Source: Jaapia argillacea MUCL 33604
Taxonomy: Eukaryota; Basidiomycota; Agaricomycetes; Jaapiales; Jaapiaceae
DNA length: 64,000 nt
Direction of reading: 5' to 3'
NCBI GenBank assembly: GCA_000697665.1
Contig: KL197715.1
Location: forward strand, 502,206-566,205
The notes beneath the pieces are model-generated. The model saw only the letters and a list, made by a program, of their open reading frames with translations, was not told where the DNA came from and ran no database searches. Positions 22,701 through 34,700 of the stretch are shown here, piece by piece; the stretch's first letter is position 1, and every line of letters begins with the position of its first letter. A program made the translations under genes and the position numbers.

Positions 22701-24831
22701 GAGGTGACATGTAGGGATTCGACGGTTGTTGATTAGGTGGGCGCAGCCCAGGGAATGCATCCATGTAACTGCCTTGGAAGGGTATACTCGGACCAGAATC
22801 TAGACCAGTAACATCAGGCGAATCTGAGGTGTCGCCTGCGAGCTTGGGGTCGAGGTTGAAGCTAAATCCTCCACCGTCTCCACTCAACATCTGCAACATG
22901 CGATCGAAATCCGGGAACGGACTGGATACAGAAGTCGGCAAAGGTGCTTCCCACCTCGCCTTAACATCGTCTAATAATGCTCGTGCCTGCGTTGACATCT
23001 GATACGAAGATTGTGAAATGGAAGGAACCAGCGACGACTGAGGTGAAGTGATGCGCTTCGGAGGAGGGAGGCCAGGTGGAGCAGAGAGGCCTGGAGGAAC
23101 AGTAGGGAGGCCAGGGGGAACTGATGGAACTGAAGACTGAGCCGAATCTGTTGACTGTGGTCGGACAGCAGGAGGTGCGGTCACAACCTCTGGCAAGCCT
23201 GAGCCTGACCCGACATCCGATTCGATTGCAGCGGACGACGTGGGCGATCGAGGTGGTGATGGGTGTGGAGACTGCGCCGCAGGTGGCTCCTTCTGGCGCA
23301 CCGGTTTCGCTTCAGCGGAAGTCGCAGCTCTGGGAACTGCAGGAGTGGAGGGACGAGAAGATGATGCCTGAGACGCAGGCTTCGGAGAACCAAGAGCAAC
23401 AGCAGTTCGGCGAGTGGCAGCTGAGATTGCTGGGGATGCTGCTCCGCGTGGCTGTCTCGTACCTGTACCACGGCGTGGTTGTCTCGACGAGGTCGACGTG
23501 GAAGCGGCTTGGATTACAGAGAAAGGGCTACCGTGCGATGCAGTAGCTCCTTTCTGCGCCCAAGATGCTCCGCGCGGCAACCCAGCTTTGGGACAATCAG
23601 CGATAGCATGGACTGATATGAAGTGAAACGCACCGTCTGAGTCTTCGGCCTTCTTTCCTGTAACAGTAGTTCTCGGACGGTTCTCCATATCCTTCATTGT
23701 ATGTTTCCTAAAGCGAAAATCAGGTAAGGACACATTATGGCAGACCACTGGCGCATACAGAGTTGATAAATCCTCCTTGGTGAAACAATCCTTCTCGTCT
23801 CCCCACTCATGAAGATTCATGCAACTATGGTCGTTGCAGGAGTTGCCACGAAGGAATGTCATGCAATACTTGGCAGTTCCATAGCTTGCCCTCATGACAT
23901 CACTGCCGCCACCAGGGGAGGTGGCACCATCAACAGCAGCGATAGCTCTTGCAGCATCCTCTCTTCTGTGATAAGTGATGTATAGTCCAACAACAGGGGT
24001 ACGACCACCAGAGGACGTCCTCTTCACGAGCACGATCTTGGATATCTTGCCATACTGCCCAAAGTACTCATTCGAACGAAGCGTAGGTATGAGCTGCGAA
24101 CAGGCGAACTTCAATATCTAATGAGACTGACACCGAGAGTGAATGAACACAAACCTCCTCTTTGGCAAATCGAGGGCCCATGCCAAGGACGTAAACGACA
24201 TTCCTTTGGACAACGCGGACGTTAGCCAACTGGCGTCTACCCAAGACCTCGAGATCTTTGCGCTCGCGCTCTCTCTGTTTCTTCTGCTGTGTCAAGCGCT
24301 TATGACTAAGAGGATGAAATTAGTCCACCATAAAGAAAGCGAGAGATACGGTGGGACGGTCTGGGAACGAAAGGGACACTCACTCCTCCTTATTAATGGG
24401 CTTGAATTGTACGTTCTCATCGGAGTAATCCCGGCGACAAGCAGGGCATCGACCATTGAGATTCTCCTTAATATGGTGCCAACAGAAACGACAAATCTTG
24501 GAGACAAAGGATCAGATCGAACACAAGAGACCTTCAGCAGAGCATTCACCTGGTAGCCACATAAGCATGGCTTGAAGTTCAGATCTGCGATGTCCATTTC
24601 CTCGAGACATAAGGGGCATTCAGCATCCTCCTAAGCAAGCAACAATTCGACAAAAACGCGTTCATATCTGCTCGAAACGACGATAAAGTCAAAGCTCACA
24701 GCTTCATCGTCGCTCCAGTACGCGTCTTGAACTCCAGCGAGGACATGAGACTTGGATTGGGCAGACGAGGCACCTGCATGCGGGTTGGGCGCGGGAAAGG
24801 ACGAATGTGTGTGCAATCTGGTGGAAGTCAT
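19741..24831 (-). CDS. NOT4: NOT4/CNOT4 E3 ubiquitin ligase of the CCR4-NOT complex
   Basis: Seven exons (24831-24700, 24630-24550, 24496-24384, 24305-24155, 24093-22146, 21955-21695, 21395-19741) give about 1446 aa. The N-terminal RING has the C4C4 spacing of NOT4: CPLCLEEMD, CLCGYQICRFC, RCPACR. It is followed by the linker HKRLTQQKKQRERER, an RRM (RNVVYVLGMGPRFAKEE, YFGQYGKI) and a CCCH zinc finger (YCMTFLRGNSCNDHSCMNLH). NOT4 links mRNA decay and stalled-ribosome quality control. The long C-terminal tail holds Pro/Ser-rich segments, a SSSDFPAL motif, a Lys/Glu coiled coil and a conserved-looking final helix. A 48-nt in-frame GTGCGT...AAAG segment in exon 5 could be an optional intron. The protein is much longer than yeast Not4 (587 aa). 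Confidence 0.93.
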
Positions 24832-25385
24832 CTCAAATTATTGCTTGGAAACGTAAAGTCTGAACTGCTGAGAGTGGCAGGGTCTGACAGGGATGTGGTA
24901 TGAGTGATAGTGGAAGGGACAAAAGCGCGACAATGGGGCGTATCCAACGAGGTTTTCGATGTGTGGCGCGGTATTTTGCCTTATTTGTACGTAACGCCCA
25001 TCATATGTGACCGATCGTGACAGTGCGTGATTATCTGTGACCCTCAGATCGTTACAAGGCTAATGAGCGTGGCTCTTGGTTTACGGTTACTTAGATGACT
25101 ACTGCGAGAATACAAGGAGGAAGCAACTGGTATGAGAGCGCAAAATCCTACGGGTCCGGTTACCCGTGAGTTAACACCGCCCTTGAGGCAGAATTGGTGC
25201 CACCAGGGGACATAAGGACACTGGTTTCGTCCAGAGGAAATGCCTGTGGATGAAACGTTTGAATCCACTCAAACGAAGCAGGGAGTATCCAAGGCCCTCA
25301 TATAGCAGATAGAGCAAGTAAATCCCATCGTCCACTGTCAGATGATACATTAGATCGGGTGGTATCGATACAATATTTGTGAAAG
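24832..25385. other. Intergenic region between NOT4 and PDCD5
   Basis: NOT4 and PDCD5 are both on the minus strand, so this holds the NOT4 promoter and the PDCD5 3' end. No ORF of protein-like composition is seen. Confidence 0.4.
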
Positions 25386-25972
25386 CTAGATGTCAAAGTC
25401 GTCGTCGTCGTCAAGACCTTTTCTTCGATACTGTCATAGGTATTGTGGTGAATAGCGGCCAAGAAATAGGAGATCGACTACTCACCACAATTGCTCCCTT
25501 CTTCCCGGATGCCTTAGACTGCGCATCTTCAGCCTAACAAAATATAAGTCCTGAGACTAACAGCAAACGACATGAGGACCAACCTGCTCCAATAGCTCGA
25601 TGAGTTGAGCCTCGCTAACCCGACCTCTCAACTGACCCGTCTGAGCCATCCTCAACAAAATACCCTCGATCTGCCTTGCCCGGTCCGGGCTAACCAATGC
25701 GATCCTCGACACTGCACACAGACAACCCACGCAAATAAACAAACATCACTCAGACTCACATATGACATCTTTAGATACATCGATCACGACGTACAACGCT
25801 CTCGTGCAGCATGGTCAAGCACAGTTGCTAAAAGATCTCTCCGCATCTGCTCCTCGGCGGCTTTCTTTCCTTCATCTTCCCCTGACCCTTGACCACCAGC
25901 ACCTCCATTTCCAGCTTGTTGCAGTTGACCCAATCGGGCAGCACGAATCGCAGCGAGCTCAGGATCTTCCAT
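25386..25972 (-). CDS. PDCD5: PDCD5 / TFAR19 family protein
   Basis: Four exons (25972-25798, 25711-25584, 25533-25486, 25430-25386) give 131 aa, the family's usual size. It starts MEDPELAAIRAARLGQLQQ, with a Gly-rich linker, then the helical core (EEQMRRDLLATVLDHAARERLSRIALV, RARQIEGILLRMAQ, EAQLIELLEQ) and a basic-then-acidic tail (RRKGLDDDDDFDI). PDCD5 is a conserved nuclear/cytosolic three-helix protein. In animals it is linked to apoptosis and to the chaperonin CCT; in fungi its role is poorly defined. It is divergent from the small membrane protein that starts 142 bases away. Confidence 0.92.
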
Positions 25973-26113
25973 GATGATAGCAGTTTGGAGAGAGATTAGG
26001 TCCTTCAATGTGCGTTCAGAATACAGGACGGATATAGCCGAATCCTGGTCACGTGAACGCTCCATCGTGGTTCCGAACCTTGCCTTGGCCAGTCGAACTG
26101 ACACCAAGTATTC

Positions 26114-26623
26114 ATGGCCATAAGTTTGCATGCTGTATCTCCAGTCGGACGTATCATCGCAGCATGCGCAACCCTCATTCTCATTGCCCTCACCATACAA
26201 AATCACCGTGCGCGCCCTCTGTTACCCAAGTCTTCCTTGGAGGTCGAAGAAATCCGCATCCAAGGACGTTTCAACGAAGTTCGAACTTCCCTGGGCCTCC
26301 CACTCCTCCCAGACATCATCACCGTAAACATCACGTCCACCGCAACACCCACCCCCACAAAACCAAGGGCCGTCTCACGAATCGACTTTCGCAGACGCAA
26401 GCGCGCTTTCTCCAGCAACTCCGACAAAGACGAACAACTGGAAGACCAACCCATCCTTCATTTCGCTCTTGACGCCCTTTTACAACCCCAAGTCTCGCTG
26501 GATGAGTTGGTGAAAAGTTACCGATCCCTCGCGTTGGCAGAAAAAGAGGTTCACTCTGGAAAGGCTGGTCCTCGCCAAGATGGACGGACGGCCAGGAAAG
26601 CAAGGCCTGTTGGGGGCAACTGA
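26114..26623 (+). CDS. Small protein with one N-terminal membrane segment, unknown function
   Basis: A single-exon frame encodes 169 aa. Residues about 11-28 (VGRIIAACATLILIALTI) form one hydrophobic helix, followed by a soluble part with a basic patch (RIDFRRRKR) and a helical segment (SLDELVKSYRSLALAEKEVH). I do not recognise a family. It could be a mitochondrial or ER membrane-anchored protein. It lies head to head with PDCD5 and is convergent with DCN1. The absence of introns is unusual for this neighbourhood. Confidence 0.55.
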   Translation: MAISLHAVSPVGRIIAACATLILIALTIQNHRARPLLPKSSLEVEEIRIQGRFNEVRTSLGLPLLPDIITVNITSTATPTPTKPRAVSRIDFRRRKRAFSSNSDKDEQLEDQPILHFALDALLQPQVSLDELVKSYRSLALAEKEVHSGKAGPRQDGRTARKARPVGGN

Positions 26624-26825
26624 CGCGCTGTGGATGTGGCTTTGTCGAGTGACTCCTCATTTGTATCTCGTCATCGGCGTTGACCGCCATGCAGTTTAAT
26701 TGATTGGTGTGTTCTACCCGTCATAATATCATTGTAAAGAAAGTGTCCATGAAATGCGAGGAGGCAGCCAAGTCCCATAGAGGACGGCCGCCATCGAATG
26801 GGTTGACCAAAAAATGAAATACATG

Positions 26826-28217
26826 CTAATCATCTGCCCCTGCGCTTTTAGAAGTCTTCCATATCACAAAGTCGTCCATCATCGTGGGCCATGCCTATAG
26901 CAGGACGAAACAAGGGAGAGTCAGTGACGAGGCTTGATAGTCTGAAAGCCGATACTCACACCGTCAGCTTCATAATTATCCAGATTGGGATTCACAGTCT
27001 GACAAAACTCCAACATCTATCAGGTAGACAACATTCAAAAGACGCTCAAAAAGGACGCGCAAATATCGAGGTGATGTTTATTCTCACCATGCTCCAGACA
27101 TCTTTGTTCGCCGCCTTGTACGTTCCCTTTTCCTGAACACCGAAAGTTCAGTACCGTCAACTCGAAGTTAAAACCCTGGGCGCTTCGGTGCTCCCAGGAG
27201 TAAAACACATACGTTGATAAATTCAATCAAGTCCAACGCGATGGGATATCGTGGCGCCAACAAAACAGACCAAAAAGCAGCTGCAATCTAAGGTGTCAAC
27301 AAATCCACCATAATTAACACCCGAAGACACCTCATGCAGAGGTCAAGCACGATCTCACCTCGATATCAAGATTTCTCGATTGCCTATACAACGATTCATT
27401 AGCAGAAAAAATCAAACCAAGACAGATACGCACTCTGGTTTCGCAAACCCAAAACAAAAGGTATAAAGCTCCACAAAAGCCTTCTGCTTATCACTTGCGT
27501 ACTTTGCGTACTTCGTTCTATTATAGGGTTCCCCATCCTTCTCCTTCACTAGTGAGGCACCTTTTTTCCTTGAAAGTGAGTTCGCGAAGGACGCAGGAGC
27601 AGGAGCGACTGGTGGAGGTGGGAGGGCGATGGGTGGCTTGTCATATATCAGCAGGCTTTCAAGGTCGGATAGGGCGAGCTTAAGGGCGGGGAAGCATGAT
27701 ATCCTGTTTGGATATTGAACGGAATCATCAATCCCATTCGAACAAACATGCACGTCCCATCGTGAGGTCTTAAGTCGTGTGCCACTCACCCAAGTTCATC
27801 CATTCCAGTCACCCATTCCACCTTCTCAATCTTCCCCATCTCCTTACATCCCAACTGCCACGCCAAAATGATCGGCAAGGCACCCTCCATTGGTATCTCT
27901 GCGTCTGCACACAACCTCTCCAGTTCCTCAGGACCAATCTCGCCTCCGTTGGAGTTTGGATCGGCATAGGTGTTGAATAGCTCCACAGTCCGCGCCGGTG
28001 AATAAGGTTCATAAGTTGGTTTTTGGATCGAGTGCTTTCGCTACGAGATTTCGGATAAGTAGTTGAGCAGGGGGTTTGAGGGCAGTGGAATGACGCGTAC
28101 TACCGGAGCAGATTTGGGACTTGGTTTTGGGAAAGTTGGTTGAGTTTCAGGGAGTTGGCTAGTGGCACGACGACGTTTCTTGTTAGGAGCAAAGCAAAAC
28201 AGGGAAGGAAGGTGCAT
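26826..28217 (-). CDS. DCN1: DCN1-like cullin neddylation factor (PONY domain)
   Basis: Eight exons (28217-28104, 28040-27790, 27703-27434, 27383-27359, 27287-27213, 27132-27088, 27016-26960, 26894-26826) give 301 aa. The PONY domain is clear: ELFNTYADPNSNGGEIGPEELERLC, ILAWQLGCKEMG, FVELYTFCFGFAK, ALDLIEFIN, VWSMMLEFCQTV and the C-terminal WPTMMDDFVIW that binds cullins. DCN1 proteins act as scaffold E3s that stimulate Nedd8 transfer to cullins. The N-terminus has a basic PNKKRRRA patch, a possible nuclear signal like that of DCUN1D4/5 homologues, and no obvious UBA domain. Exon 4 is only 25 nt. The start was chosen as the only in-frame ATG before this patch; an alternative spliced 5' exon is possible. 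Confidence 0.88.
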
Positions 28218-28510
28218 CCCGCAAGGACGCGCTCAAGACCAGCTCAAGGCTCAAAGCAGAGGCGCGTCGGCGGCAAGAGGGAACGGAACAGAGTGAAGAA
28301 CGAAGCACAGGCGACTTACCCAGCAAGATTCTGCTGGGATGTAGTTTGGAGGGAGGGAGATTTCGCGTGAAAAGGCGTCAGTATGAAGAGAGTAAGAGAA
28401 AGGAAATGTGGCGACAGGAACGGAAGCAGGGAGACAAGCGCTGTTAATGCTGTGTTGGACGTTAGGAGAGCACGTGGCACGTACGTTTACGTCATCATTA
28501 GGTTGCCTGA

Positions 28511-29222
28511 TTAATTACAAGTTTTTGAGGCCAAGAAAGGTAAAAACTCAATCACGCTGAACTTTGAAGGAGAGGAAACAAGTGGAACGCACGGGTGGGT
28601 ACCTGCGTTTGCAGCGTTTGATTTAGGCGCCAGGGGTTGTTCATCCTAGAAGAATATCATCAGCAAGATACAGAACGGCGAAGGTGGGTGAGGTTCATAC
28701 CCCTGATGCATCCCTGCATGCGTGGAAGAGAGAAACAAAGTCTGAGGATTATAACGGTTGAGACGTGGTTTAGCTCAAGGAGACATACGCAGCGGCAGCA
28801 GGTTTCGAGGAGCTTGCTTTGGCAGACTTGGCTTTACTCGTGGTAGCCTTAGTTGCTTTTACAGCGGTCTTGGCCTTCTTCGGAGCAGGTTCACTCTTCT
28901 GATAAACCCCCAACCATTCCACAATTCCAGAAGGAAGGACAATGAAGGACATGAGTTGAAGTATCCACCAACACGATGGAATAATCGCACCTCCGCCTTG
29001 GCAGCAGCACTTTTCCCGGTGGCTTTCTTTCCAGTCGTCGCCGGAGTTTCAGTGGCAGAGTTTCCAGTGGATTGTCGCGTCGAGCTGCGCGTCGTCCGCG
29101 ATGTGGAAGTGGTGGCAGCATCAGCGGAAGCCTCAGGCTCTGCACGCTTCCTCTACGCAGGTAAATCGGTGAGGGAATGCTAAAACGACGAGATACCTGG
29201 AAAGACCAACCTTGGGAGGCAT
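28511..29222 (-). CDS. Small Lys/Ala-rich, probably nuclear protein
   Basis: Five exons (29222-29211, 29152-28991, 28898-28789, 28713-28701, 28645-28511) give 143 aa. The sequence starts MPPK, continues RKRAEPEAS and is rich in Ser, Thr, Ala and Lys (GKKATGKSAAAKAE, KKAKTAVKATKATTSKAK), resembling linker-histone tails or small chromatin proteins. No globular domain is visible. Exons 1 and 4 are only 12 and 13 nt, and the final exon is the weakest part of the model. The gene is divergent from CIA2, with 234 bases between starts. Confidence 0.5.
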
Positions 29223-29456
29223 TCCAGACTAGGTGAGGGGGGGGAAACAAGAAGAGGTTGCTGAGCGGGTGTCGCTAGCGCTGCTGATTTCGCCAGAGCT
29301 GTAAAGGAATGGCGGTCAATCGGCAAACACCGGCCCTGTCCAAAAGTAGAAACGCACGCGACAGTGTGGCGTTTGGTATTTACTCATCATCCCAAGTCAA
29401 ATTCGTCAAATTCGCACTTTCCTCGATCCTTGAATCTTTTGGCACACCAGTCTTCA

Positions 29457-30097
29457 ATGGAGATTTACAATCCCAATCCAACCGTTTACAAGTCAACCAG
29501 ACCGACAGTACGCTACCCCAAGGAGTCATCGCTCTGGTTGGTGGACGACCTCGATGATAGACAAGACAAGGATGAGGATGAAGTGGAAGAAATTGACCAG
29601 GATGAGATATTCGGTATGTCAGTCCCCCTCGTACCCGGAAACACATATATACTGAGGCATCCCCGACCATTTCAATAGATCTCATCCGCTCCATAACGGA
29701 TCCAGAGCATAAACATATGACTCTGGAAGACTTGATGGTCGTGACCGCCCCACAAATCCACATCTCTCCCGCAAAGAATGTAGTCGACATCGAATTCACT
29801 CCTACCGTCCCGCATTGCGGGATGTCGACGCTTATTGGTCTTTCAATACGTGTGAGGCTTCTAAGAAGCCTACCACAGCGGTTTAAGGTGGACATCCGAG
29901 TCAAGCCAGGTTCACATCAAAGTGAACATGCAAGTGAGTGCATTGTGTTATTTTGCCAGATGTGAAAAGTTGATAGATGTTGTATCATAGTCAACAAGCA
30001 GCTGAATGATAAGGAAAGAGTGGCCGCTGCGCTGGAGAACCCGGCGTTATTGACCGCTGTGGAGGATTGTCTGGTCAGCGCAGACCATCGAGATTGA
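29457..30097 (+). CDS. CIA2: CIA2/MIP18 cytosolic iron-sulfur assembly factor
   Basis: Three exons (29457-29613, 29679-29933, 29991-30097) give 172 aa. The MIP18 (DUF59) domain is unmistakable: [48 protein letters not shown] and [20 protein letters not shown]. The conserved reactive Cys of PHC is present. In the CIA targeting complex (with CIA1 and MMS19) it helps insert Fe-S clusters into cytosolic and nuclear proteins such as DNA polymerases and helicases. The N-terminal 50 residues are acidic and less conserved, as in fungal homologues. Confidence 0.95.
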
Positions 30098-30710
30098 TTG
30101 GTATTGCACGAGTAGTATGTGTGACTGTATTGATAGGTAGGCTGATCCCCTTATATCTTCTCTCATCTCGTGTCGAACTGACAACGGCTTCCAGTATTGC
30201 CTATGTATCAAAATTGCCAGTCAGATTCGACATATCGAGCGTCCTGCCGTGCGAAGACGTGACCCATCGATTTCACTCCTGGATGTGTCTTGAATGCAGA
30301 CCGTTTGAGATCGTTGTCCACCTTCCAATGCCTGGATTAATATTGGAACATGAAATTCATGATATCATTAAGCTTGTTCTACCTACGACGACTACGAACT
30401 TCAATAAGGGGAATAAGTTTATGGTATATGCTAATGGATCGAGAAGGTAAAAGAAACGCTAGTTATCGATACAGTGTTGTCAAGACCATGCAAAGCAGCG
30501 GAGAAACGATGCGGTATAAGGAGTGATGCTAGGTGAGTGTTATGCGAGAAATCTGTGCTACAAGGAAAGTTCATGTCAAGGGACCCAAGGCGTGAATGAG
30601 GAAGAGACGAAAGGTGGAGAAATCAGGTGATACACTGTGCACCGATACAAGAAATTCACAAGTCAAGTTCGAAAGGTCGAAGAAAAGATTGAGCGTGCCC
30701 GAAAAGCACG
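30098..30710. other. Convergent intergenic space, no gene supported
   Basis: This lies between the CIA2 stop and the DUF7330 gene stop. An ORF at 30067-30450 exists but overlaps the end of CIA2 and has no recognisable composition. Confidence 0.4.
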
Positions 30711-31708
30711 TCAATCATCGAGTAGGAAATCCCACTCTCCACCAGGCCTTCGGGCACCAGGGGTAATGCCTGCTCCACAGCCTCCACAGCACTTTCCGCT
30801 TCCACCGAACATCTTCTTCCAAACCTCCTTCCCCTTCTTCTCAACCTCACCAGTTGTAACATCCCACATTCTCAACTTCACATTCCCACCACCATTGAGC
30901 TCGACTCTCACTTCATCATCATAGCCTTTGGAATGATAACAATCTGACTCCGGTTGGAAGTTGAAATCAGGGTGTGGTGGTGAAGTAGTGGAGCGTGAGT
31001 GGATGATGGCGTTACGGAGGATGTGGTTAGTGAAGCCTGCTGAGAGGGTGGGCGGAGAAGGTGATGTAGATGTCGACGAAGAAAGAACGATGCGACCTTT
31101 GAAGTCGGACGGCAGGTAGAGGGTAACGTCAGATTTTGATGATGGTGCGTGAACCGTGAGGTGGAAAGGTGTTCGGGAGGAGAATTGCCGGCACTGAAGA
31201 GACAAGAATAAACAGATCAGCAGGGAGAACGAGTGTGGCTAAAGCGTGGTATACTGACGATTTTAACTTTTAAGTCGCCGCCGTTCGATCCGGCGATGAA
31301 CATGCCTAGCCGATGATCGAGCGGTTGGTTACGTGCCCGGTAGTGCGGTAGGATCAGCGAAACGTCTACGTGCTGACGCGCAACTCGCGGTGAGGATGCA
31401 TCGAGGTAGAAGTCCCAGTCTTGGGAACGTTGGTATCGAATACGATGGGAACCCCTCAAACTGGATGGGTGTTGGTCCAACTGCGTCCCAAACGATCAAC
31501 ATATGGCCAAGGAGGGCGACTGGGGTGGGGGAACTTACAAGGGATTTCTCAGAAGACTTGTGAAGCAAGGTCCGTGACTTTTCCATTGTAGCAGAGGGCT
31601 CGTCGGGATAGTATTGCTGATGACGGGGAGAATTGTTAGGACACCGGATTCTTATACCTTCCCGTGGGTTGAGTTAATACTCACCGTAGAGCAAGAACAG
31701 TCAGACAT
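30711..31708 (-). CDS. DUF7330-like protein
   Basis: Four exons (31708-31685, 31616-31539, 31480-31259, 31193-30711) give 268 aa. The beta-rich pattern (LGMFIAGSNGGDLKVKI, then TPFHLTVHAPSSKSDVTLYLPSDFKGRIVLS) and the C-terminal Cys/Gly segment (KCCGGCGAGITPG) match my recollection of basidiomycete DUF7330 proteins, which have no known function. The family name is my recognition and was not checked. The first exon encodes only eight residues (MSDCSCST). Confidence 0.7.
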
Positions 31709-34700
31709 AGTATCGAATATTCCCAAAAAACAAATGACCGAGTCGGAGAGAACGCAGGGGGACCTTCCACGAGAAGTTGCAGAAGTGTTTCGTTAGCTGA
31801 ATCTTCCCAGCAAAGGGAGACGAAAATTGTGGAGGAAGGGGAGGGTGCGGCGACGCCCATCTCGTCCTTCGGGCTGCCCTTTAAACGAGAAAAGATGGAG
31901 AAGACAATAGCATGCTGTTCCGTGTATTTGTCCACGCGGTTTTGCGGGGGTATTGTTCCACAACACGCGAGCCTTGTACCGGTTTTGGCGCTCCTTGTTC
32001 TCGGGTGAGATGGAAGCACCCAAAAACGCTTCGCGGAGTTTGACCACGTTGCCGGGTAACCTTTCCCTGCCTTTTCCGGTATCCGTTGTCAACACACACC
32101 GACACGCCTCCGCTGGGCAGGGCACATGGACACACCGTCCGTCCTCTGTTGGAACGCTGCTCGGCCATGTTTCGCATATTTTCGACTCGTTGACTGCGAT
32201 CATTTCCCCAGCTTTGCTCAGCTGGTGCACTGAGATGTCGTTGCACCAGACCGGACATGATCCAGTAACCGAGCAATCCGACGCTTCCATACGATGTCGA
32301 TTCGAACGGATAATGATCGCTCGGCGAGGGAAAAAGGTATTGTCATGCCAGCTCCGTTATCTTCTTCTTCTGCAAATCCTTGTTGTAGATCCGTATGTTG
32401 GACAACAATGCCCTTCTTCCGATTTCTAAGGCCTTGTCGCACTCGGCAAGACCCAACAAGCGTTGCTACTTCTCGCTGACTCTAATCTTCTATGGCTGCA
32501 TTCCCCGTGACGCGTGAAGTCCTTGTCCCTTCGGGGTGTCTTCGCGGTGCGCTGACGGGGATCCAAAGCTGCTCCACTGCAGTGCGTCGAGGTACTGAGT
32601 GTATGACCAATGAACCCGACCTGTCCAAAACCTATCACGACTCTCGGATCAGATGGGCAAATGATACCTTCGTGATCATGACAGGGTTCTTGCCTGGCAC
32701 AGGGACGATACCTCCCGGTCGCGCCCCTAGAAACCTGGGGCACAAGTCTCTCATCCAACCATGCAAGAAAGTTAACCTCATACACAGCTACCCGCGCAGT
32801 TATCCGGAAGACGTCAACAAGAGGGTGTCTTCACATTTATGGACGGTAGTTTGTTTTCCTCTTCGAGAGACTTTGCTTCTACTGAGGTGATGCTTGTTTA
32901 GATACTCAGCCCGCTGGGAATGGCAGCCATCATGTCACACGCAAAGTTTCTTCTGCTCGGACTCTGAGCTTTGGTGGGACTTGATGCGATCCTCCCTCAA
33001 TCGAGTTAATCAACCCACGTCTCTGTAATACACTGAGGGACCACCCGGATCGTCGGCACCAATCATTGGGAATCTCTGGCCTCTTACCTCGACACCCGTG
33101 ATGACCTGTTTGGTCGTTGCGTATTTCATCTCACCTCGTCCAGATGACATTCATCTTCGGTGTCCACTTTGCTTTCCTCAACCCCCGAACCTTGGGGTAA
33201 GCCATGCTATATATATCCCCATTGGTTTGACAGTCTCCGCAGAGATAGGACGGACCCTTCTTCCCGACGTAGTAAAGATGGCCCGACAGCTCTTGAAAGA
33301 GTATTGCATACAATAGGACAGCCTTCCTTCCCTACGAAACACTGGCACGTCTCGATGTCAGAGGCGCCTTTGATGGTCTGCCCCACGGTCAGTTCCACTT
33401 TCCTTGTTTGTCTGATTGTCATCTCACTCCTACCCACCCTGACTTCCTCTCCCTACCGTTATCAGATCCCATATCTCCAGCATACGGCGCCAAAATCAAA
33501 CTCTCCACTCACGAGTGCTACCGGTGTAAGTACGTCGAGACTCAATGATCCCCACCGAGCCATCATCGGTCCGTACCCCAGTTAAACCATGACCATGCCT
33601 CATTTCCTTCCTTCCTCTATTCTGCGAAAAAGTCGGACAAGAGATGGCCGCTCTTCTTGCCGATTTGCATATATACCTGATTGCCTCGCCCACGAAACCC
33701 GAGCCATGGAACTCTTACATTGGCTCAACTATTTGCGTGTATGTGATTTAAGGGTTGATTGCGTTGGCTGACGTATTTATGGGGATGGCTGAGGTGCATC
33801 TCGTGGCTGTTCTCGAAGGAGGCTTCGATAATCAGCGCTCAGCAAGGACCAAGAATGCCATCACCTGGTACTCTGTTACGGTTCCGACACCGAGTAGTCT
33901 TGTTTTGATCTTGCGTACCCGAATCGGTGAGCACCCTTGGTCGATGGTTGTTGAATCCAGACGTCAATTCTTGTTTGCATTTCCAGGCGCAAAATATTCC
34001 GCAAACGACGACACAATGCAATGCAAAGCGAAATGAAATTCATAAAATTCGTCAATTCGTCAATAGTCCGTGCAACCAACGCTCGCTTATTGAAGAAGGA
34101 ATCGTAGGTTGGCCATGGGTCAAAACCACCCACTGTCTTCGCTAATAGATCTCCTCGTCATCCTCTTCTTCAACCAGTCGATCAGTTTCACCCTTGCTCT
34201 CTCCTCCTTCGCCGCATTCACTATCTGTATTCTCACCCTCCCTTTGGTCCGAACTACCACCTCATCCTCATCCTCGGCTGTGTCTGGATCACCGTTCAGC
34301 CGTATCAGACCCCTTCGTATCCGTCTTCTCACTGCAGAGTCCTTCCAAATCCGTTGGTGTCGAGAACTCGTTTGCCCCAGGATAAATATCCCACCACGAA
34401 ATGACGATGGAAGGATGATAACCACGTTGGACGAATGCGCCGTTATGTGGAGTTTGAAGAAATGGGTTGATGCAGCGCCACCCAGTCGGTACTAGGATCG
34501 TTCAGGTTGTGATATATCTCTGGTCACCAAGAAGTGACGATGCTTACGACTTTGACGGAGATACTTCCACTTTGACTGGATACGTTTACGACGGACTTTG
34601 CGAAGGGCGGGAGGTCACTGGGGAACGGCGAGAGCAGCAGCACCCTGAGCTCCAATCGCTCTCGAGTGGCTACGGCATCAACGCTGGGTCGCCGGGTCCT

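Noticed and set aside
30067-30450. 127-aa plus-strand frame after CIA2
   Set aside because: It overlaps the CIA2 last exon in another frame, with no motif or splice support.
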